From assembly GCF_009707365.1 (NCBI RefSeq), contig NZ_CP046122.1, positions 4,774,001 through 4,838,000 of the forward strand: a stretch of DNA of 64,000 nt. The letters run 5' to 3'. The notes beneath the pieces were generated by a model. It was not told where the DNA came from, did not search any database, and saw only the letters and a program-made list of their open reading frames with translations. Position 1 is the stretch's first letter; each line of letters starts with the position of its first letter. The stretch is from Microlunatus sp. Gsoil 973. Lineage in GTDB: Bacteria; Actinomycetota; Actinomycetes; Propionibacteriales; Propionibacteriaceae. The position numbers and the translations under genes are program-made. Positions 50,296 through 62,396 of this stretch are shown in pieces.

Positions 50296-51285
50296 TCAGA
50301 TCAGCCCGAGGCTCTTGACGGCCTCCGCCTCGTCCCGCAGCTCAGCGAGGGAGGCGTCGATCTTGGCCCGGGAGAACTCGTTGATCTCCAGTCCCTGAAC
50401 GATCTCGTACTCGCCGTCCCGCACGGTCACCGGGAAGGAACTGATCACTCCCTCGGCGATGCCGTACGAGCCGTCGGTCGGTACGGCCATCGAAACCCAG
50501 TCGCCCTCGGGCGTACCGGTCAACCAGGTGCGGGCCGCCTCGAGCGTGGCGTTGGCGGCGCTGGCTGCCGAGCTGGCGCCGCGCGCCTCGATGATCGCCG
50601 CGCCCCGCTGCTGGACGGTCGGCAGGAACACCGACTCCACCCAGTCCTGATCGCTGATCACCTCGGCCGCGGACTTGCCGTTGATCTTGGCGTTGAACAC
50701 GTCGGGGTACTGGGTGGCGGAGTGGTTGCCCCAGATCGTCACGTTGCTGACCTCGCTGACCGCGACCCCGGCCTTGGCCGCCAGTTGTGCCTTGGCCCGG
50801 TTGTGATCAAGACGGGTCAGCGCGTTGAACCGTGAGTCCGGGATGTCGGGTGCGTTGCTGGCAGCGATCAGTGCGTTGGTGTTCGCCGGATTCCCGGTGA
50901 TCAACACCTTGACATCGTCGGCCGCGTGATCGTTGAGCGCCTTGCCCTGGCCGGAGAAGATGGCGCCGTTGGCCTGCAGCAGATCCGAACGTTCCATGCC
51001 CTTGCTCCGCGGCCGGGCACCGACCAACAACGCCAGGTTGACACCGTCGAAGACGGTGTTGGCGTCGTCACCGATCTCGATTCCCGCCAACGTCGAATAG
51101 GCGCAGTCCTCCAGCTCCATCACCACACCCTCCAGCGCCTTGAGCGCGGGAGTGATCTCCAGGAGACGCAGTTCGACCGGTTGGTCCGGGCCGAGCAGTT
51201 CACCGGAGGCGATCCGGAACAACAAGCTGTAGCAGATCTGGCCTGCGGCACCGGTGACGGCGACCTTGACAGGGGCGGGGCTCAT
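50296..51285 (-). CDS. mdh: Malate dehydrogenase
   Basis: MDH oxidises malate to oxaloacetate with NAD+ in the TCA cycle. The 329-residue protein has the Rossmann start [23 protein letters not shown], the substrate arginines in [31 protein letters not shown] and the catalytic histidine in [14 protein letters not shown]. This is the longer, cytosolic-MDH-like form common in actinobacteria. GAGGAGAG lies 5-12 bases before ATG 51285. Confidence 0.97.
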   Translation of the reverse strand: MSPAPVKVAVTGAAGQICYSLLFRIASGELLGPDQPVELRLLEITPALKALEGVVMELEDCAYSTLAGIEIGDDANTVFDGVNLALLVGARPRSKGMERSDLLQANGAIFSGQGKALNDHAADDVKVLITGNPANTNALIAASNAPDIPDSRFNALTRLDHNRAKAQLAAKAGVAVSEVSNVTIWGNHSATQYPDVFNAKINGKSAAEVISDQDWVESVFLPTVQQRGAAIIEARGASSAASAANATLEAARTWLTGTPEGDWVSMAVPTDGSYGIAEGVISSFPVTVRDGEYEIVQGLEINEFSRAKIDASLAELRDEAEAVKSLGLI

Positions 51286-51422
51286 GACTGTCTCTCCTCG
51301 GATGCATACCAGTGGGTCGACTGGACGACCCGGTCCTGACGCTAGCAAGATGTGGCGACACGGTGACCTGCCGGGTGGCGTGAGACTGCCCACAGTTCGG
51401 GCGGACAGAGGGAGTCGCATCC

Positions 51423-52505
51423 ATGGCTGAGATGTCTGAGGAGTTCGACGAGGAGTTCGACGAGGAGTTCGGTTGGCATCCACTCGGTGAGCCGGAGGGT
51501 CGGGGCTGGCCGATGCCCCAGACGCTGCGGATGACCGATCGGCTGCCGGCCCGTGCCCGGCGACTGGTTCCCGAGCCGGTCTGGGAACTCAGTCGGCATT
51601 CCGCCGGCCTGTATCACCGGTTCCGCACCGACGCCGCCGAAATCGCGGCGCGCTGGACCGTCAATCTCGAGCCGGTCGCCCTCGGGCACATGCCGGCCAG
51701 CTCGTGCAGTGGCCTGGACCTGTACGCGGCCGACGACAGGGGCAGGCTGCGCTGGGCCGCGGTCGGCGCGCCGACCGGCATCGGCACAACGACCGCCAGA
51801 CTGCTCACCGGCATCCGGCCGGCCGACTCCGGGCTGCGCGAATACCGGCTCTACCTGCCGCTGCACAACCAGGTCGACGACGTCGCGATCGGAGTCCCGC
51901 CCGGGGCGCGCCTGGAGATCGTTGATCATGATCCGACGCCGCCGGTGCTCTACTACGGAACATCCATCGTGCACGGCATCGCCGCCTCCCGGTGCGGGAT
52001 GGCGATGCCGGCCCAGCTCGGTCGCATCCTCGGCCGGCCGGTGATCGGCCTCGGCTTCTCGGGTAATGCCCGGATGGAGGTCGAGCTGGCGGCGCTCTAC
52101 GCCGAACTCGACGTTGCGGCGTACCTGATCGACTGCCTGCCCAACATGACGGCCGAGCAGGTGGCCGATCGCGCGGAGCCCTTCATCCGGCGGCTGCGGC
52201 AGGACCGGCCGACCACGCCGATCCTGCTGATCGAGGACCGGACGATGACCGATGCCTGGATCCGGGAGGGCGTCGACCAGGGGCACGCCGAGCGGCGGGC
52301 GGCACTGCGACGGGCCTACCAGAGACTCGTCGGCTCCGGGGACACGAACCTGCACTATCTTGCGGCGACCGGCCTGCTCGGCGCCGACGACGAGGGCACC
52401 GTCGACGGGTCGCACCCGACCGACCTCGGGTTCACCAGGATGGTGACCCACCTGGTCCCCGCGTGTCAGAAACTTGTCGGTCCGGCCGGTGGGCAGGTCG
52501 GTTAG
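51423..52505 (+). CDS. GxDLY-domain SGNH/GDSL hydrolase
   Basis: A 360-residue predicted esterase or acylhydrolase. A GxDLY jelly-roll domain ([19 protein letters not shown], near residues 97-115) precedes an SGNH domain with block [17 protein letters not shown] (nucleophile serine), [17 protein letters not shown] and the late [10 protein letters not shown] carrying Asp and His. No signal peptide is seen. The N-terminus has the acidic repeat [11 protein letters not shown] produced by a 12-base tandem repeat. GAGGGAG lies about 8 bases before the ATG. Substrate unknown; sugar or lipid esters are typical. Confidence 0.85.
   Translation: MAEMSEEFDEEFDEEFGWHPLGEPEGRGWPMPQTLRMTDRLPARARRLVPEPVWELSRHSAGLYHRFRTDAAEIAARWTVNLEPVALGHMPASSCSGLDLYAADDRGRLRWAAVGAPTGIGTTTARLLTGIRPADSGLREYRLYLPLHNQVDDVAIGVPPGARLEIVDHDPTPPVLYYGTSIVHGIAASRCGMAMPAQLGRILGRPVIGLGFSGNARMEVELAALYAELDVAAYLIDCLPNMTAEQVADRAEPFIRRLRQDRPTTPILLIEDRTMTDAWIREGVDQGHAERRAALRRAYQRLVGSGDTNLHYLAATGLLGADDEGTVDGSHPTDLGFTRMVTHLVPACQKLVGPAGGQVG
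51438..51470 (+). repeat. 12-bp coding tandem repeat
   Basis: GAGGAGTTCGAC is repeated exactly 2.75 times and encodes EEFD units at the start of the SGNH hydrolase. Perfect identity suggests recent slippage. Confidence 0.85.
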
Positions 52506-52514
52506 GTTGGTCGG

Positions 52515-53684
52515 GTGACGAATATTGCGGTCGTCGGAACGGGCTACGTCGGACTGTCGATGGCGGTGCTGCTCGCCAAGCACAACCGGGTTGCCGCCTA
52601 CGACATCGACGCGGACCGGATCGCGGTGCTGCGGACGGGGAAGAGCCCGATCGAGGACGCCGACATCGCCGACCACCTGGCCAACGTCGCGCTCGACCTG
52701 ACCTTCACCACAGACAAACAGCAGGCGTACGACGGCGCGGAGTTCGTGATCATCGCGACGCCGACCAACTATCACCCGGTGACCAACTACTTCGACACCT
52801 CGACGGTGGAGGAGGTGATCGGCGACGTCGCGAAGATCAACCCGGATGCGGTGATGGTGATCAAGTCGACTGTTCCGGTCGGGTTCGTCCGCGACGTCAC
52901 CCGTAGGCTCGGTACCGACAACGTGATCTTCAGTCCCGAGTTCCTCCGCGAGGGACAGGCACTGCACGACAATCTGCATCCGTCACGAATCATCGTCGGC
53001 GAGACGACCGAGCGGGCCAAGCGGTTCGCGGCGCTGCTGCTCGAGGCGGCCGAGGACACCGACGTGCCGGTGCTGATGACCGAGCCGACCGAGGCCGAGG
53101 CGATCAAGCTCTTCGCCAACACCTACCTGGCGATGCGGGTGGCCTACTTCAACGAACTGGACACCTTCGCCGCCCTGCACAGTCTTGATTCCCGCCAGAT
53201 CATCGAGGGCGTCGGCCTCGACCCGCGGATCGGCAGCCACTACAACAATCCGTCGTTCGGCTACGGCGGCTACTGCCTGCCCAAGGACACCAAGCAACTG
53301 CTGGCCAACTACAAGGACGTCCCGCAGACCCTGATCGAAGCGATCGTCAGCGCCAACACCACCCGCAAGGACTTCGTCGCCGCCGACATCCTGGCCAAAC
53401 GACCCGGAACGGTCGGCATCTATCGGTTGATCATGAAATCGGGTTCCGACAACTTTCGCGAGTCGAGCGTGCAGGGCGTGATGCAGCGGATCAAGGACGA
53501 GGGCGTCGAGGTGCTGGTCTACGAGCCGGAACTGGACGAGGACACCTTCCTGGGCTGCGAAGTGGTTCGTGATCTTGCCGAGCTGAAGGCCCGATCCGAT
53601 GTGATCGTCGCCAACCGGCGGCATCCCGATCTGGCCGACGTCGGTGACAGGCTCTACACCCGCGACCTCTTCGGCAGGAGCTGA
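52515..53684 (+). CDS. UDP-glucose 6-dehydrogenase family protein
   Basis: A 389-residue four-electron dehydrogenase making a nucleotide-sugar uronate. The NAD site is [19 protein letters not shown], then [31 protein letters not shown] and the catalytic cysteine in [16 protein letters not shown]. Compact size and [17 protein letters not shown] motif resemble UDP-glucose 6-dehydrogenases linked to capsule or glycopolymer synthesis. GTG 52515 follows TAGGTT (52503-52508) by six bases, without a ribosome-binding site. GDP-mannose as substrate cannot be fully excluded. Confidence 0.9.
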   Translation: MTNIAVVGTGYVGLSMAVLLAKHNRVAAYDIDADRIAVLRTGKSPIEDADIADHLANVALDLTFTTDKQQAYDGAEFVIIATPTNYHPVTNYFDTSTVEEVIGDVAKINPDAVMVIKSTVPVGFVRDVTRRLGTDNVIFSPEFLREGQALHDNLHPSRIIVGETTERAKRFAALLLEAAEDTDVPVLMTEPTEAEAIKLFANTYLAMRVAYFNELDTFAALHSLDSRQIIEGVGLDPRIGSHYNNPSFGYGGYCLPKDTKQLLANYKDVPQTLIEAIVSANTTRKDFVAADILAKRPGTVGIYRLIMKSGSDNFRESSVQGVMQRIKDEGVEVLVYEPELDEDTFLGCEVVRDLAELKARSDVIVANRRHPDLADVGDRLYTRDLFGRS

Positions 53685-53724
53685 GCTTTCCGGCTCCGGC
53701 CGGGGATACAACTAGTCTTGGCGT

Positions 53725-56165
<2,441 letters not shown>

Positions 56166-56174
56166 TCCGGCGGG

Positions 56175-58046
56175 TCAACCAAGCGCCTCGTCGATGAAAC
56201 ACCACCGCCACTTCTCGCCCTGCTCGAAGCTGCGCATCACCGGGTGACCGGTGTCCCGGAAATGCCGGCTGGCGTGTTTGCCGATCGACGAATCGCAACA
56301 ACCGACATTCCCGCAGGTCAGGCACAGGCGCAGGTGCACCCAGCGCAACCCCTCGCGCTCGCAGTCCCGGCACCCGCCGGGCCCGTCGGGTTTGACCACA
56401 TGAGGTGCGTCGCGCAGGTGTTGGCAGTCACCCTCGAGTGACGCCCTGGTGATCAGTGGCTCGGCTTCGGACACCTCACCAGTCTGATCCTCCAACACCG
56501 TCAACATCGACTCCTCGACGTCCAACGTGTACAAAACGTCATCGATCACCTCGTGGTCGATCTGGCCCATCGCCCGGATCTGCAGTACCTCCTCGCGTTC
56601 GGCCTCGATTGTCTGCAGGCGTAGCCTGCGGTACTCCTCGGCCGGGGTCTCCACATCACTTTCGGTGCCCAGGTGTTCCCACATCTCGTTGGTCCGGCGG
56701 CTGATCCGCTCCCGGAGTTGGTCGATGGTCGTCTCGGCATCGGTCGGCCGCCTGATCTCCTCCAGCTTCTCCAGCGCCGCCCGGGAACTGGACTGCAACA
56801 CCGACGCGGCCTGCAGCGCATCCTCCCGGGCGTCCGGTCCGCGCAGACCGAGCCGACGCGCCAGGGCCGGGAGTGTCAGTCCCTGCAGCAACAGCGATCC
56901 GGCCGTCACCGCCATCGCCAGAAACACCAAGAGGGGGCGGAACGGGGTCTGCTGCGGCAGCACGAACGCCGCGGCCAACGTGACCACTCCGCGCATCCCG
57001 GCCCAGCCGATGATCGCCGTGCTTGCCCAGCTGCGGCTTCCGCCGCCGTGCACCAGGACCAGCCGGGAGAGCACCGTCATCAGCAACCGGATGACGATCA
57101 CCCCGCCGAACACCGCGGCGAACAACGCGATGATCGTGCCGACACCGATGTCGACGGTGGCCAGGTCGGCGACGATCCACCGCGCCTGCAGCCCGATCAG
57201 CAGGAAGACCGCGTTCTCCAGGAGGAACTGGATCGTTGTCCAGTTCATCCGTTCACTGAGCCGGGATCGCGCGGTCTGCACCACCGGAGCCTTGTGCCCG
57301 ATGATCAGTCCGGCGGTGACCACGGCGATCACCCCGGACGCATGCATGCCGGAGATGTCGACCTCCTCGGCCGGCAGATAGGCGGCGAACGGCAACAACA
57401 GCGACAACGCGTTGTCCAGCCGGGCGGAGGTGATCATCTTCCGGATCCGGACAGCCAGGAACGCCACGGCCAGGCCGATGGCGACACCGCCGCCCGCCGC
57501 GATCAGGAACGACAGGCCGATCCGGAAGACCCCGATGCCGGTGGTCATCGCCAGGATCGCCACCCGCAGACAGGTGATCGCGGTGGCGTCGTTGAACAGC
57601 GACTCGCCCTCGAGGATGGTGATCACCCGGCGCGGCAACCCCACCCGGCGGGCGACCGAGGTGGCGGCCACCGCATCCGGTGGTGCCACCACCGCACCGA
57701 TCGCCACCCCGACCGAGAACGGCACCGGCAACAGCAGATGCACCACAACACCGATACCCAGAGCGGTGATCACCACCAGCCCGACCGACAGCAGGCCGAT
57801 CGCCCACGCCTGGGCGCGGAAGTCGACCACCGACGAGCGGATCGCGGCCGCGTACAGCAGCGGTGGCAGCAGGCCGAGCAGGACGAGCTCAGAGGTCAGA
57901 TGGACCTGCGGGATCTGGGGTACGAACGACGCCGCGATGCCGACCACCATCAGCACCAGCGGCGCCGGAAGATTGAATTTCTGCGCTGCTGCCGTGATCG
58001 CAATGACCGCGGCGGTCAGCGTCGCTATACCGAGTGCCACCTCCAC
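56175..58046 (-). CDS. CPA1 Na+/H+ antiporter with C-terminal UBP-type zinc finger
   Basis: A 623-residue protein. About 12 membrane helices form a CPA1 exchanger with VAPPDAVAATSVARRVGLPR and EGESLFNDATAI (the ion-binding Asp region) and WAGMRGVVTLAAAFVLP. A soluble helical region follows, and the last 85 residues form a UBP-type zinc finger: CRDCEREGLRWVHLRLCLTC, then GNVGCC, GKHASRHFRDTGHPVM and KWRWCF. Bacteria lack ubiquitin, so the finger presumably binds another C-terminal peptide or regulates transport. I start at GTG 58046 (MEVALG); ATG 58067 is possible but overlaps the divergent gene start. Confidence 0.9.
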   Translation of the reverse strand: MEVALGIATLTAAVIAITAAAQKFNLPAPLVLMVVGIAASFVPQIPQVHLTSELVLLGLLPPLLYAAAIRSSVVDFRAQAWAIGLLSVGLVVITALGIGVVVHLLLPVPFSVGVAIGAVVAPPDAVAATSVARRVGLPRRVITILEGESLFNDATAITCLRVAILAMTTGIGVFRIGLSFLIAAGGGVAIGLAVAFLAVRIRKMITSARLDNALSLLLPFAAYLPAEEVDISGMHASGVIAVVTAGLIIGHKAPVVQTARSRLSERMNWTTIQFLLENAVFLLIGLQARWIVADLATVDIGVGTIIALFAAVFGGVIVIRLLMTVLSRLVLVHGGGSRSWASTAIIGWAGMRGVVTLAAAFVLPQQTPFRPLLVFLAMAVTAGSLLLQGLTLPALARRLGLRGPDAREDALQAASVLQSSSRAALEKLEEIRRPTDAETTIDQLRERISRRTNEMWEHLGTESDVETPAEEYRRLRLQTIEAEREEVLQIRAMGQIDHEVIDDVLYTLDVEESMLTVLEDQTGEVSEAEPLITRASLEGDCQHLRDAPHVVKPDGPGGCRDCEREGLRWVHLRLCLTCGNVGCCDSSIGKHASRHFRDTGHPVMRSFEQGEKWRWCFIDEALG

Positions 58047-58065
58047 GCGGGCTATGGTGCCACCC

Positions 58066-59304
58066 ATGGCCGATGTACCCACGCTGCAGCGGGACGACGG
58101 CTCGGACCTGCTCACCTCGGCCGAGGCGCAGGAGGTGCTGACGGCAGCCGTCGGCCACGGCGGCGGACGACTGGTGTCCTGGCAACTCGACCACGTCGAC
58201 GCCAACCCGCGTCGGAGTACGACGGCCACCTTCCACGTCGTCGTCGACTGGCCGCATGGGCGAAAAGAGGAGTTGATCGGCGTCAGTGCGCGGGTCGACG
58301 GCAGAACCCGCAGCGACGAGCGCGCGGTGATCTTCGGCGACGGCACGCGCGAGGTCGCGGTCTGGCTGTACCCCGACGACCCGGACCTGCCGGGGCTGCA
58401 CCGCGCCGCCTTTCCGGACCGGTTCGCCGCGGCGCTGAGCGATCTCGGCACGCTGGGCCGACCGGTCCGTCCCGACCAGGTACGGCTGGAGCTGATCGGC
58501 TACCGGCCGCGACGCCGGGCGGTGGTCAAGGCGGTGGTCGACGGACCGTACGGACCCGAGGTGTTCTTCGTCAAGGCCCTGCGGGAACGCAGCTTCGCCG
58601 GTGTCCTCGGACGCCACCAGCTGCTGCTGGACGCCGGGCTGCCGGCCCCACGGATCGCGGCCGCGACAGCCGACTTCCTGCTCGTCCTGCGCGAACTGCC
58701 CGGCCGTCCGCTGGCGACCGCACTCTTCGACGACGCCCCGCCGATCCGCGCCGACGACCTGGTTGCGGTGCTGGACGCCATGCCGGCACAGGTGACAACA
58801 CTCGACCGGCACAGGCCATGGTCGGACGCGGTGGAGCAGTACGCCAGGATGGTCTCGGCCGCGCTGCCGGAGGCGAAGCCGACTCTGGACCGGATGGTCG
58901 ACCGGATCCGGAACGGGTTGGCCGGCATCCCGGAGGGCAACGAGCCGACCCACGGCGATTTCTACGAGGCCCAGTTGTTCGTCAACCAGGGACGGGTCAG
59001 CGGCATCCTCGACATCGACACCATCGGCCCCGGACGGCGGGCCGACGACCTTGCCTGCCTGGTGGCCCACCTGGCGACGGTCCAGCGGATGAACGCCGAC
59101 CAGGCGGCGCGGGTCCAGCGGCTGATCACCGAGTGGCTGCCTGTCTTCGACCGACGGGTCGATCCGATCGAGCTGAGGTTGCGAGCCGCGGCCGTGGCAA
59201 TCTCCCTGGCAACCGGGCCGTACCGGGGTCAGGAACCCGATTGGCAGGGGGAAACCTGGCAGATTCTGCGATCAGCCGATCAATTGATCCGCAGCATTTC
59301 CTGA
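58066..59304 (+). CDS. Aminoglycoside phosphotransferase-like kinase
   Basis: A 412-residue kinase-fold protein of the APH family. The catalytic loop is THGDFYEAQLFV (Asp as base; Gln replaces the usual Asn) and the metal aspartate follows in SGILDIDTIGPG. The first 130 residues lack a glycine-rich loop and do not resemble known aminoglycoside kinases, so resistance should not be assumed; sugar, amino-alcohol or maltosyl kinases share the fold. TATGGT (58053-58058) lies 7 bases before ATG 58066, giving a leaderless start within 20 bases of the divergent antiporter gene. Confidence 0.8.
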   Translation: MADVPTLQRDDGSDLLTSAEAQEVLTAAVGHGGGRLVSWQLDHVDANPRRSTTATFHVVVDWPHGRKEELIGVSARVDGRTRSDERAVIFGDGTREVAVWLYPDDPDLPGLHRAAFPDRFAAALSDLGTLGRPVRPDQVRLELIGYRPRRRAVVKAVVDGPYGPEVFFVKALRERSFAGVLGRHQLLLDAGLPAPRIAAATADFLLVLRELPGRPLATALFDDAPPIRADDLVAVLDAMPAQVTTLDRHRPWSDAVEQYARMVSAALPEAKPTLDRMVDRIRNGLAGIPEGNEPTHGDFYEAQLFVNQGRVSGILDIDTIGPGRRADDLACLVAHLATVQRMNADQAARVQRLITEWLPVFDRRVDPIELRLRAAAVAISLATGPYRGQEPDWQGETWQILRSADQLIRSIS

Positions 59305-59307
59305 AGA

Positions 59308-59330
59308 CGTGCCTTAATCGGTTAGGCACG
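59308..59330. promoter_or_regulatory. Operator-like dyad
   Basis: CGTGCCT (59308-59314) and AGGCACG (59324-59330) flank nine AT-rich bases. It lies three bases after the kinase stop and 75 bases before the terminator at 59406. Without a T-run it looks more like a protein-binding site than a terminator. Confidence 0.4.
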
Positions 59331-59405
59331 CTACGATCCTTTCGTCTTCGGAACAACGATTCCGACGGCCCATGATCACCGGCCAAACCCCCGATGGCCG
59401 GTATC

Positions 59406-59442
59406 GGATGCCCGCAGGCACCGCCTGCGGGCATCCTTATTC
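59406..59442 (+). terminator. Rho-independent terminator after the kinase gene
   Basis: GGATGCCCGCAGGC (59406-59419) and GCCTGCGGGCATCC (59423-59436) form a perfect 14-bp stem with a 3-base loop, followed by TTATTC. It is the strongest terminator in the window. The mutase promoter box TACCCT (59450-59455) follows at once. Confidence 0.93.
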
Positions 59443-59462
59443 TCTTCTGTACCCTCGGTTGG

Positions 59463-61040
59463 GTGGCAGGGTTCACCGAATCGGGCACGCCGTTCTCCCC
59501 GGTGTACGGGCCGGAGGATCTGGCCGGATTCGACCCGCAGCGACTCGGCGCACCGGGTGAGTTCCCGTACACCCGCGGCGTCTATCCGCAGATGTACACC
59601 CGGCGGCCCTGGACCATGCGGCAGTACGCCGGGTTCGGAACCGCCCGGCAGTCCAACCAGCGGTACCGCGAACTGATCGACAACGGCAGCCACGGGCTCT
59701 CGGTCGCCTTCGACCTGCCCACCCAGATGGGCTATGACTCCGATGCGCCGCTGGCCCACGGTGAGGTCGGCAAGGTCGGGGTCGCGATCGACAGCCTGGA
59801 GGACATGCGCGTCCTCTTCGACCGGATCCCGTTGGCCGAGGTCTCCACCTCGATGACGATCAACGCCCCGGCGGCGGCCCTGTTGCTGCTCTACCAGTTG
59901 GTGGCCGAGGAACAGGGCGTCGATCCGGCGGAACTCACCGGCACCATCCAGAACGACGTGCTCAAGGAGTACATCGCCCGCGGCACCTACATCTACCCGC
60001 CGGCGGCCAGCCTGCGATTGGTCAGCGACACCTTCGCCTACTGCCATCAGCTGCTCCCGCGCTGGAACACCATCTCCATCTCCGGCTACCACATGGCCGA
60101 GGCCGGCGCCCACCCCGCGCAGGAGATCGCCTTCACCCTCGCCAACGGCATCGCCTATGTCGAGGCGGCGATCGGGGCGGGGCTGGGTGTCGACGACTTC
60201 GCGCCACGGCTGTCGTTCTTCTTCGTCGCCCGGACAACGCTGCTGGAGGAGATCGCCAAGTTCCGTGCCGCCCGGCGCATCTGGGCCACCGTGATGCGCG
60301 ACCGCTTCGGTGCACAGAATCCGAAGTCGATGATGTTGCGCTTCCACACCCAGACCGCCGGCGTCCAGTTGACCGCACAGCAACCCGAGGTGAACCTGGT
60401 CCGGGTCACGATCCAGGCGTTGGCCGCGGTACTCGGCGGGACCCAATCGCTGCACACCAACGCCTTCGACGAGGCGATCGCGCTGCCCACCCAGAAGGCC
60501 GCGAGGCTGGCACTGCGCAGCCAGCAGGTGATCGCCTACGAGACCGACGTCACCGAGACCGTCGATCCGTTCGCCGGTTCGTACGCGATCGAATCGCTCA
60601 CCGATGATCTTGAAGCACACATCCTCAAGCTGATGCAGGCGGTGGAGGACCGCGGGGGTGCGGTGGCGGCGATCGAGGACAACTACCAGAAGAACGAGAT
60701 CGAACAGACCGCGTACGCAACGGCACAGCAGATCGACTCCGGCGACCGGGTAGTGGTCGGGGTCAACCGGTTCGCACTGGACAGTGAGGAGCCGTACGAA
60801 CCGTTGCGGGTCGATCCGGCGATCGAGCAGGACCAGAGACAACGGTTGGCCGGGCTGCGTGAACGACGGGACAGCGCCGCCGTACACCGCGCTCTTGATC
60901 AACTGGGTGCAGCGGCCCGGGCTGAGGAGAACGTGCTCCATCCGATGAAGGAAGCCCTGAAGGCCTTGGCAACCGTCGGGGAAGTGAGCGACACGCTGCG
61001 CCGGGTCTGGGGTCGGTACGTGCCGCCGGATAGCGTGTGA
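59463..61040 (+). CDS. Acyl-CoA mutase large subunit (methylmalonyl-CoA mutase type)
   Basis: A 525-residue catalytic subunit of a B12-dependent mutase, with [58 protein letters not shown] and [12 protein letters not shown]. It stops after the (beta/alpha)8 barrel and lacks the cobalamin domain, which is encoded at 42392-42808. Tyr55 (RQYAGF) and Arg173 (IARGTY) correspond, by my alignment from memory, to Tyr89 and Arg207 that hold the carboxylate of methylmalonyl-CoA; isobutyryl-CoA mutase has Phe and Gln. This points to methylmalonyl- or ethylmalonyl-CoA. GTG 59463 follows TACCCT by 7 bases (leaderless). Confidence 0.92.
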   Translation: MAGFTESGTPFSPVYGPEDLAGFDPQRLGAPGEFPYTRGVYPQMYTRRPWTMRQYAGFGTARQSNQRYRELIDNGSHGLSVAFDLPTQMGYDSDAPLAHGEVGKVGVAIDSLEDMRVLFDRIPLAEVSTSMTINAPAAALLLLYQLVAEEQGVDPAELTGTIQNDVLKEYIARGTYIYPPAASLRLVSDTFAYCHQLLPRWNTISISGYHMAEAGAHPAQEIAFTLANGIAYVEAAIGAGLGVDDFAPRLSFFFVARTTLLEEIAKFRAARRIWATVMRDRFGAQNPKSMMLRFHTQTAGVQLTAQQPEVNLVRVTIQALAAVLGGTQSLHTNAFDEAIALPTQKAARLALRSQQVIAYETDVTETVDPFAGSYAIESLTDDLEAHILKLMQAVEDRGGAVAAIEDNYQKNEIEQTAYATAQQIDSGDRVVVGVNRFALDSEEPYEPLRVDPAIEQDQRQRLAGLRERRDSAAVHRALDQLGAAARAEENVLHPMKEALKALATVGEVSDTLRRVWGRYVPPDSV

Positions 61041-62242
61041 TGGTGATCAACGATCTTGACACCAAGATCAACTCTCTGGCCGCACAGCTCGATCAGGAGT
61101 TGATCAACTTCCGTCGGGACCTGCACGCCCATCCCGAGCTGGGATTCGCCGAGCATCGCACCACCGACCGGATCATGGCGCGACTGACCGCTGCCGGGCT
61201 GACGCCGCAACGGCTGTCATCGGGAACCGGCGTGTTGTGCGACATCGTCGGCGAGGGTGCTGAGGGCCTGCCACTGATCGGGCTGCGGGGCGACATCGAC
61301 GCCCTGCCGATCCCGGACGGCAAGGACGTCGCCTACCGGTCAACGACGCCCGGCGTCTGTCACGCCTGCGGCCACGATGTGCACACCACGGTCGTCCTCG
61401 GCACCGGTCTGGTGCTGGCCCGCCTGCGTGATCTCGGTCTGCTCGACAAACCGGTACGGCTGATCTTCCAGCCGGCGGAGGAGGCGAGCCCCGGTGGCGC
61501 TCCGGGAACCATCGAGGCCGGCGCCCTGGATGGTGTCGACGAGGTGTACGCCTTCCACTGCGACCCCCGGACCGAGGTGGGGAAGATCGCGCTGAGGGTC
61601 GGGCCGATCACCTCGGCCAGCGACCGGGTGTTGGTCCGGCTCACCGGCGGCGGCGGGCACACCTCGCGACCGCACCTGACCGCCGACCTGATCACCGCGC
61701 TGGCCCAGATCGCGGTCACCGCGCCGCTGCTGCTGTCCCGGCGGATCGATCCGCGAGGCGGCACCTCGCTGATCTGGGGCCGGATCCGCTCGGGTACAGC
61801 GGCCAACGCGATTCCCGACATCGGCGAACTCGAGGGCACCGTACGGTCGACCCAGGTCGGCGGCTGGCGGGACGCGCAACGGATCCTTCCGGACCTGATC
61901 CGGCAGATCGCGGCCCCGTACGGCGCCGGTGTGCAGGTCACCGTCACTCCAGGAGTACCGCCGACCGTCAACCACGCCGCCGGCGTCCGCCGCCTGACCG
62001 AGGCGGCGGCCGCGATCCTCGGCGGGGACGCCATCGCCCTGACCGAGCAGTCCCTGGGCGGGGAGGACTTCTCCTGGATGCTGGACAAGGTGCCCGGCGC
62101 GATGGCCCGGCTCGGCGTCCGTAGCCCCGACGCGACCGAGGTGGTCGACATCCACCAGCCACGGTTCAGCCCCGACGAGCGGGCGATCGGAATCGGTGTC
62201 CGGGTCTTCAGCCGTCTGTGCACCACCGCGGCCGCCCGCTGA
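61040..62242 (+). CDS. M20-family amidohydrolase/metallopeptidase
   Basis: A 400-residue enzyme of the M20D group (amidohydrolase, N-acyl amino acid or hippurate hydrolase type). The zinc ligands appear in CHACGHDVHTT, FQPAEEASPGGAPG, YAFHCDP and the late GGEDFSWML. The lid domain begins at SASDRVLVRLTGGGGHTSRPH. The ATG overlaps the mutase stop (TGATG), so the two are coupled although no shared pathway is obvious. GTG 61037 is an alternative start. Substrate is not predictable. Confidence 0.92.
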   Translation: MVINDLDTKINSLAAQLDQELINFRRDLHAHPELGFAEHRTTDRIMARLTAAGLTPQRLSSGTGVLCDIVGEGAEGLPLIGLRGDIDALPIPDGKDVAYRSTTPGVCHACGHDVHTTVVLGTGLVLARLRDLGLLDKPVRLIFQPAEEASPGGAPGTIEAGALDGVDEVYAFHCDPRTEVGKIALRVGPITSASDRVLVRLTGGGGHTSRPHLTADLITALAQIAVTAPLLLSRRIDPRGGTSLIWGRIRSGTAANAIPDIGELEGTVRSTQVGGWRDAQRILPDLIRQIAAPYGAGVQVTVTPGVPPTVNHAAGVRRLTEAAAAILGGDAIALTEQSLGGEDFSWMLDKVPGAMARLGVRSPDATEVVDIHQPRFSPDERAIGIGVRVFSRLCTTAAAR

Positions 62243-62396
62243 GCCGTTACGAACAGGTATCGGGCTGCTCAGCGGAGGCGGCGAAATCGACACCCAGCCA
62301 CTACAGTGCCGGATGGCTCGGGCACCCCTTATTCACCAGATTCTCGCCCGAGGTTCAGCTCGACCCGGCAGATCCTGGGTCCGAGGAGGAGGCGGA

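Noticed and set aside
58066-59304. Antibiotic resistance by aminoglycoside phosphorylation
   Set aside because: Only the general kinase fold is seen; the N-terminal half and the Gln in the catalytic loop differ from known resistance enzymes.
56673-59375. Roughly 900-codon open frame covering the antiporter and kinase genes
   Set aside because: It runs antisense to one conserved gene and out of frame with another, and its protein has no recognisable pattern.
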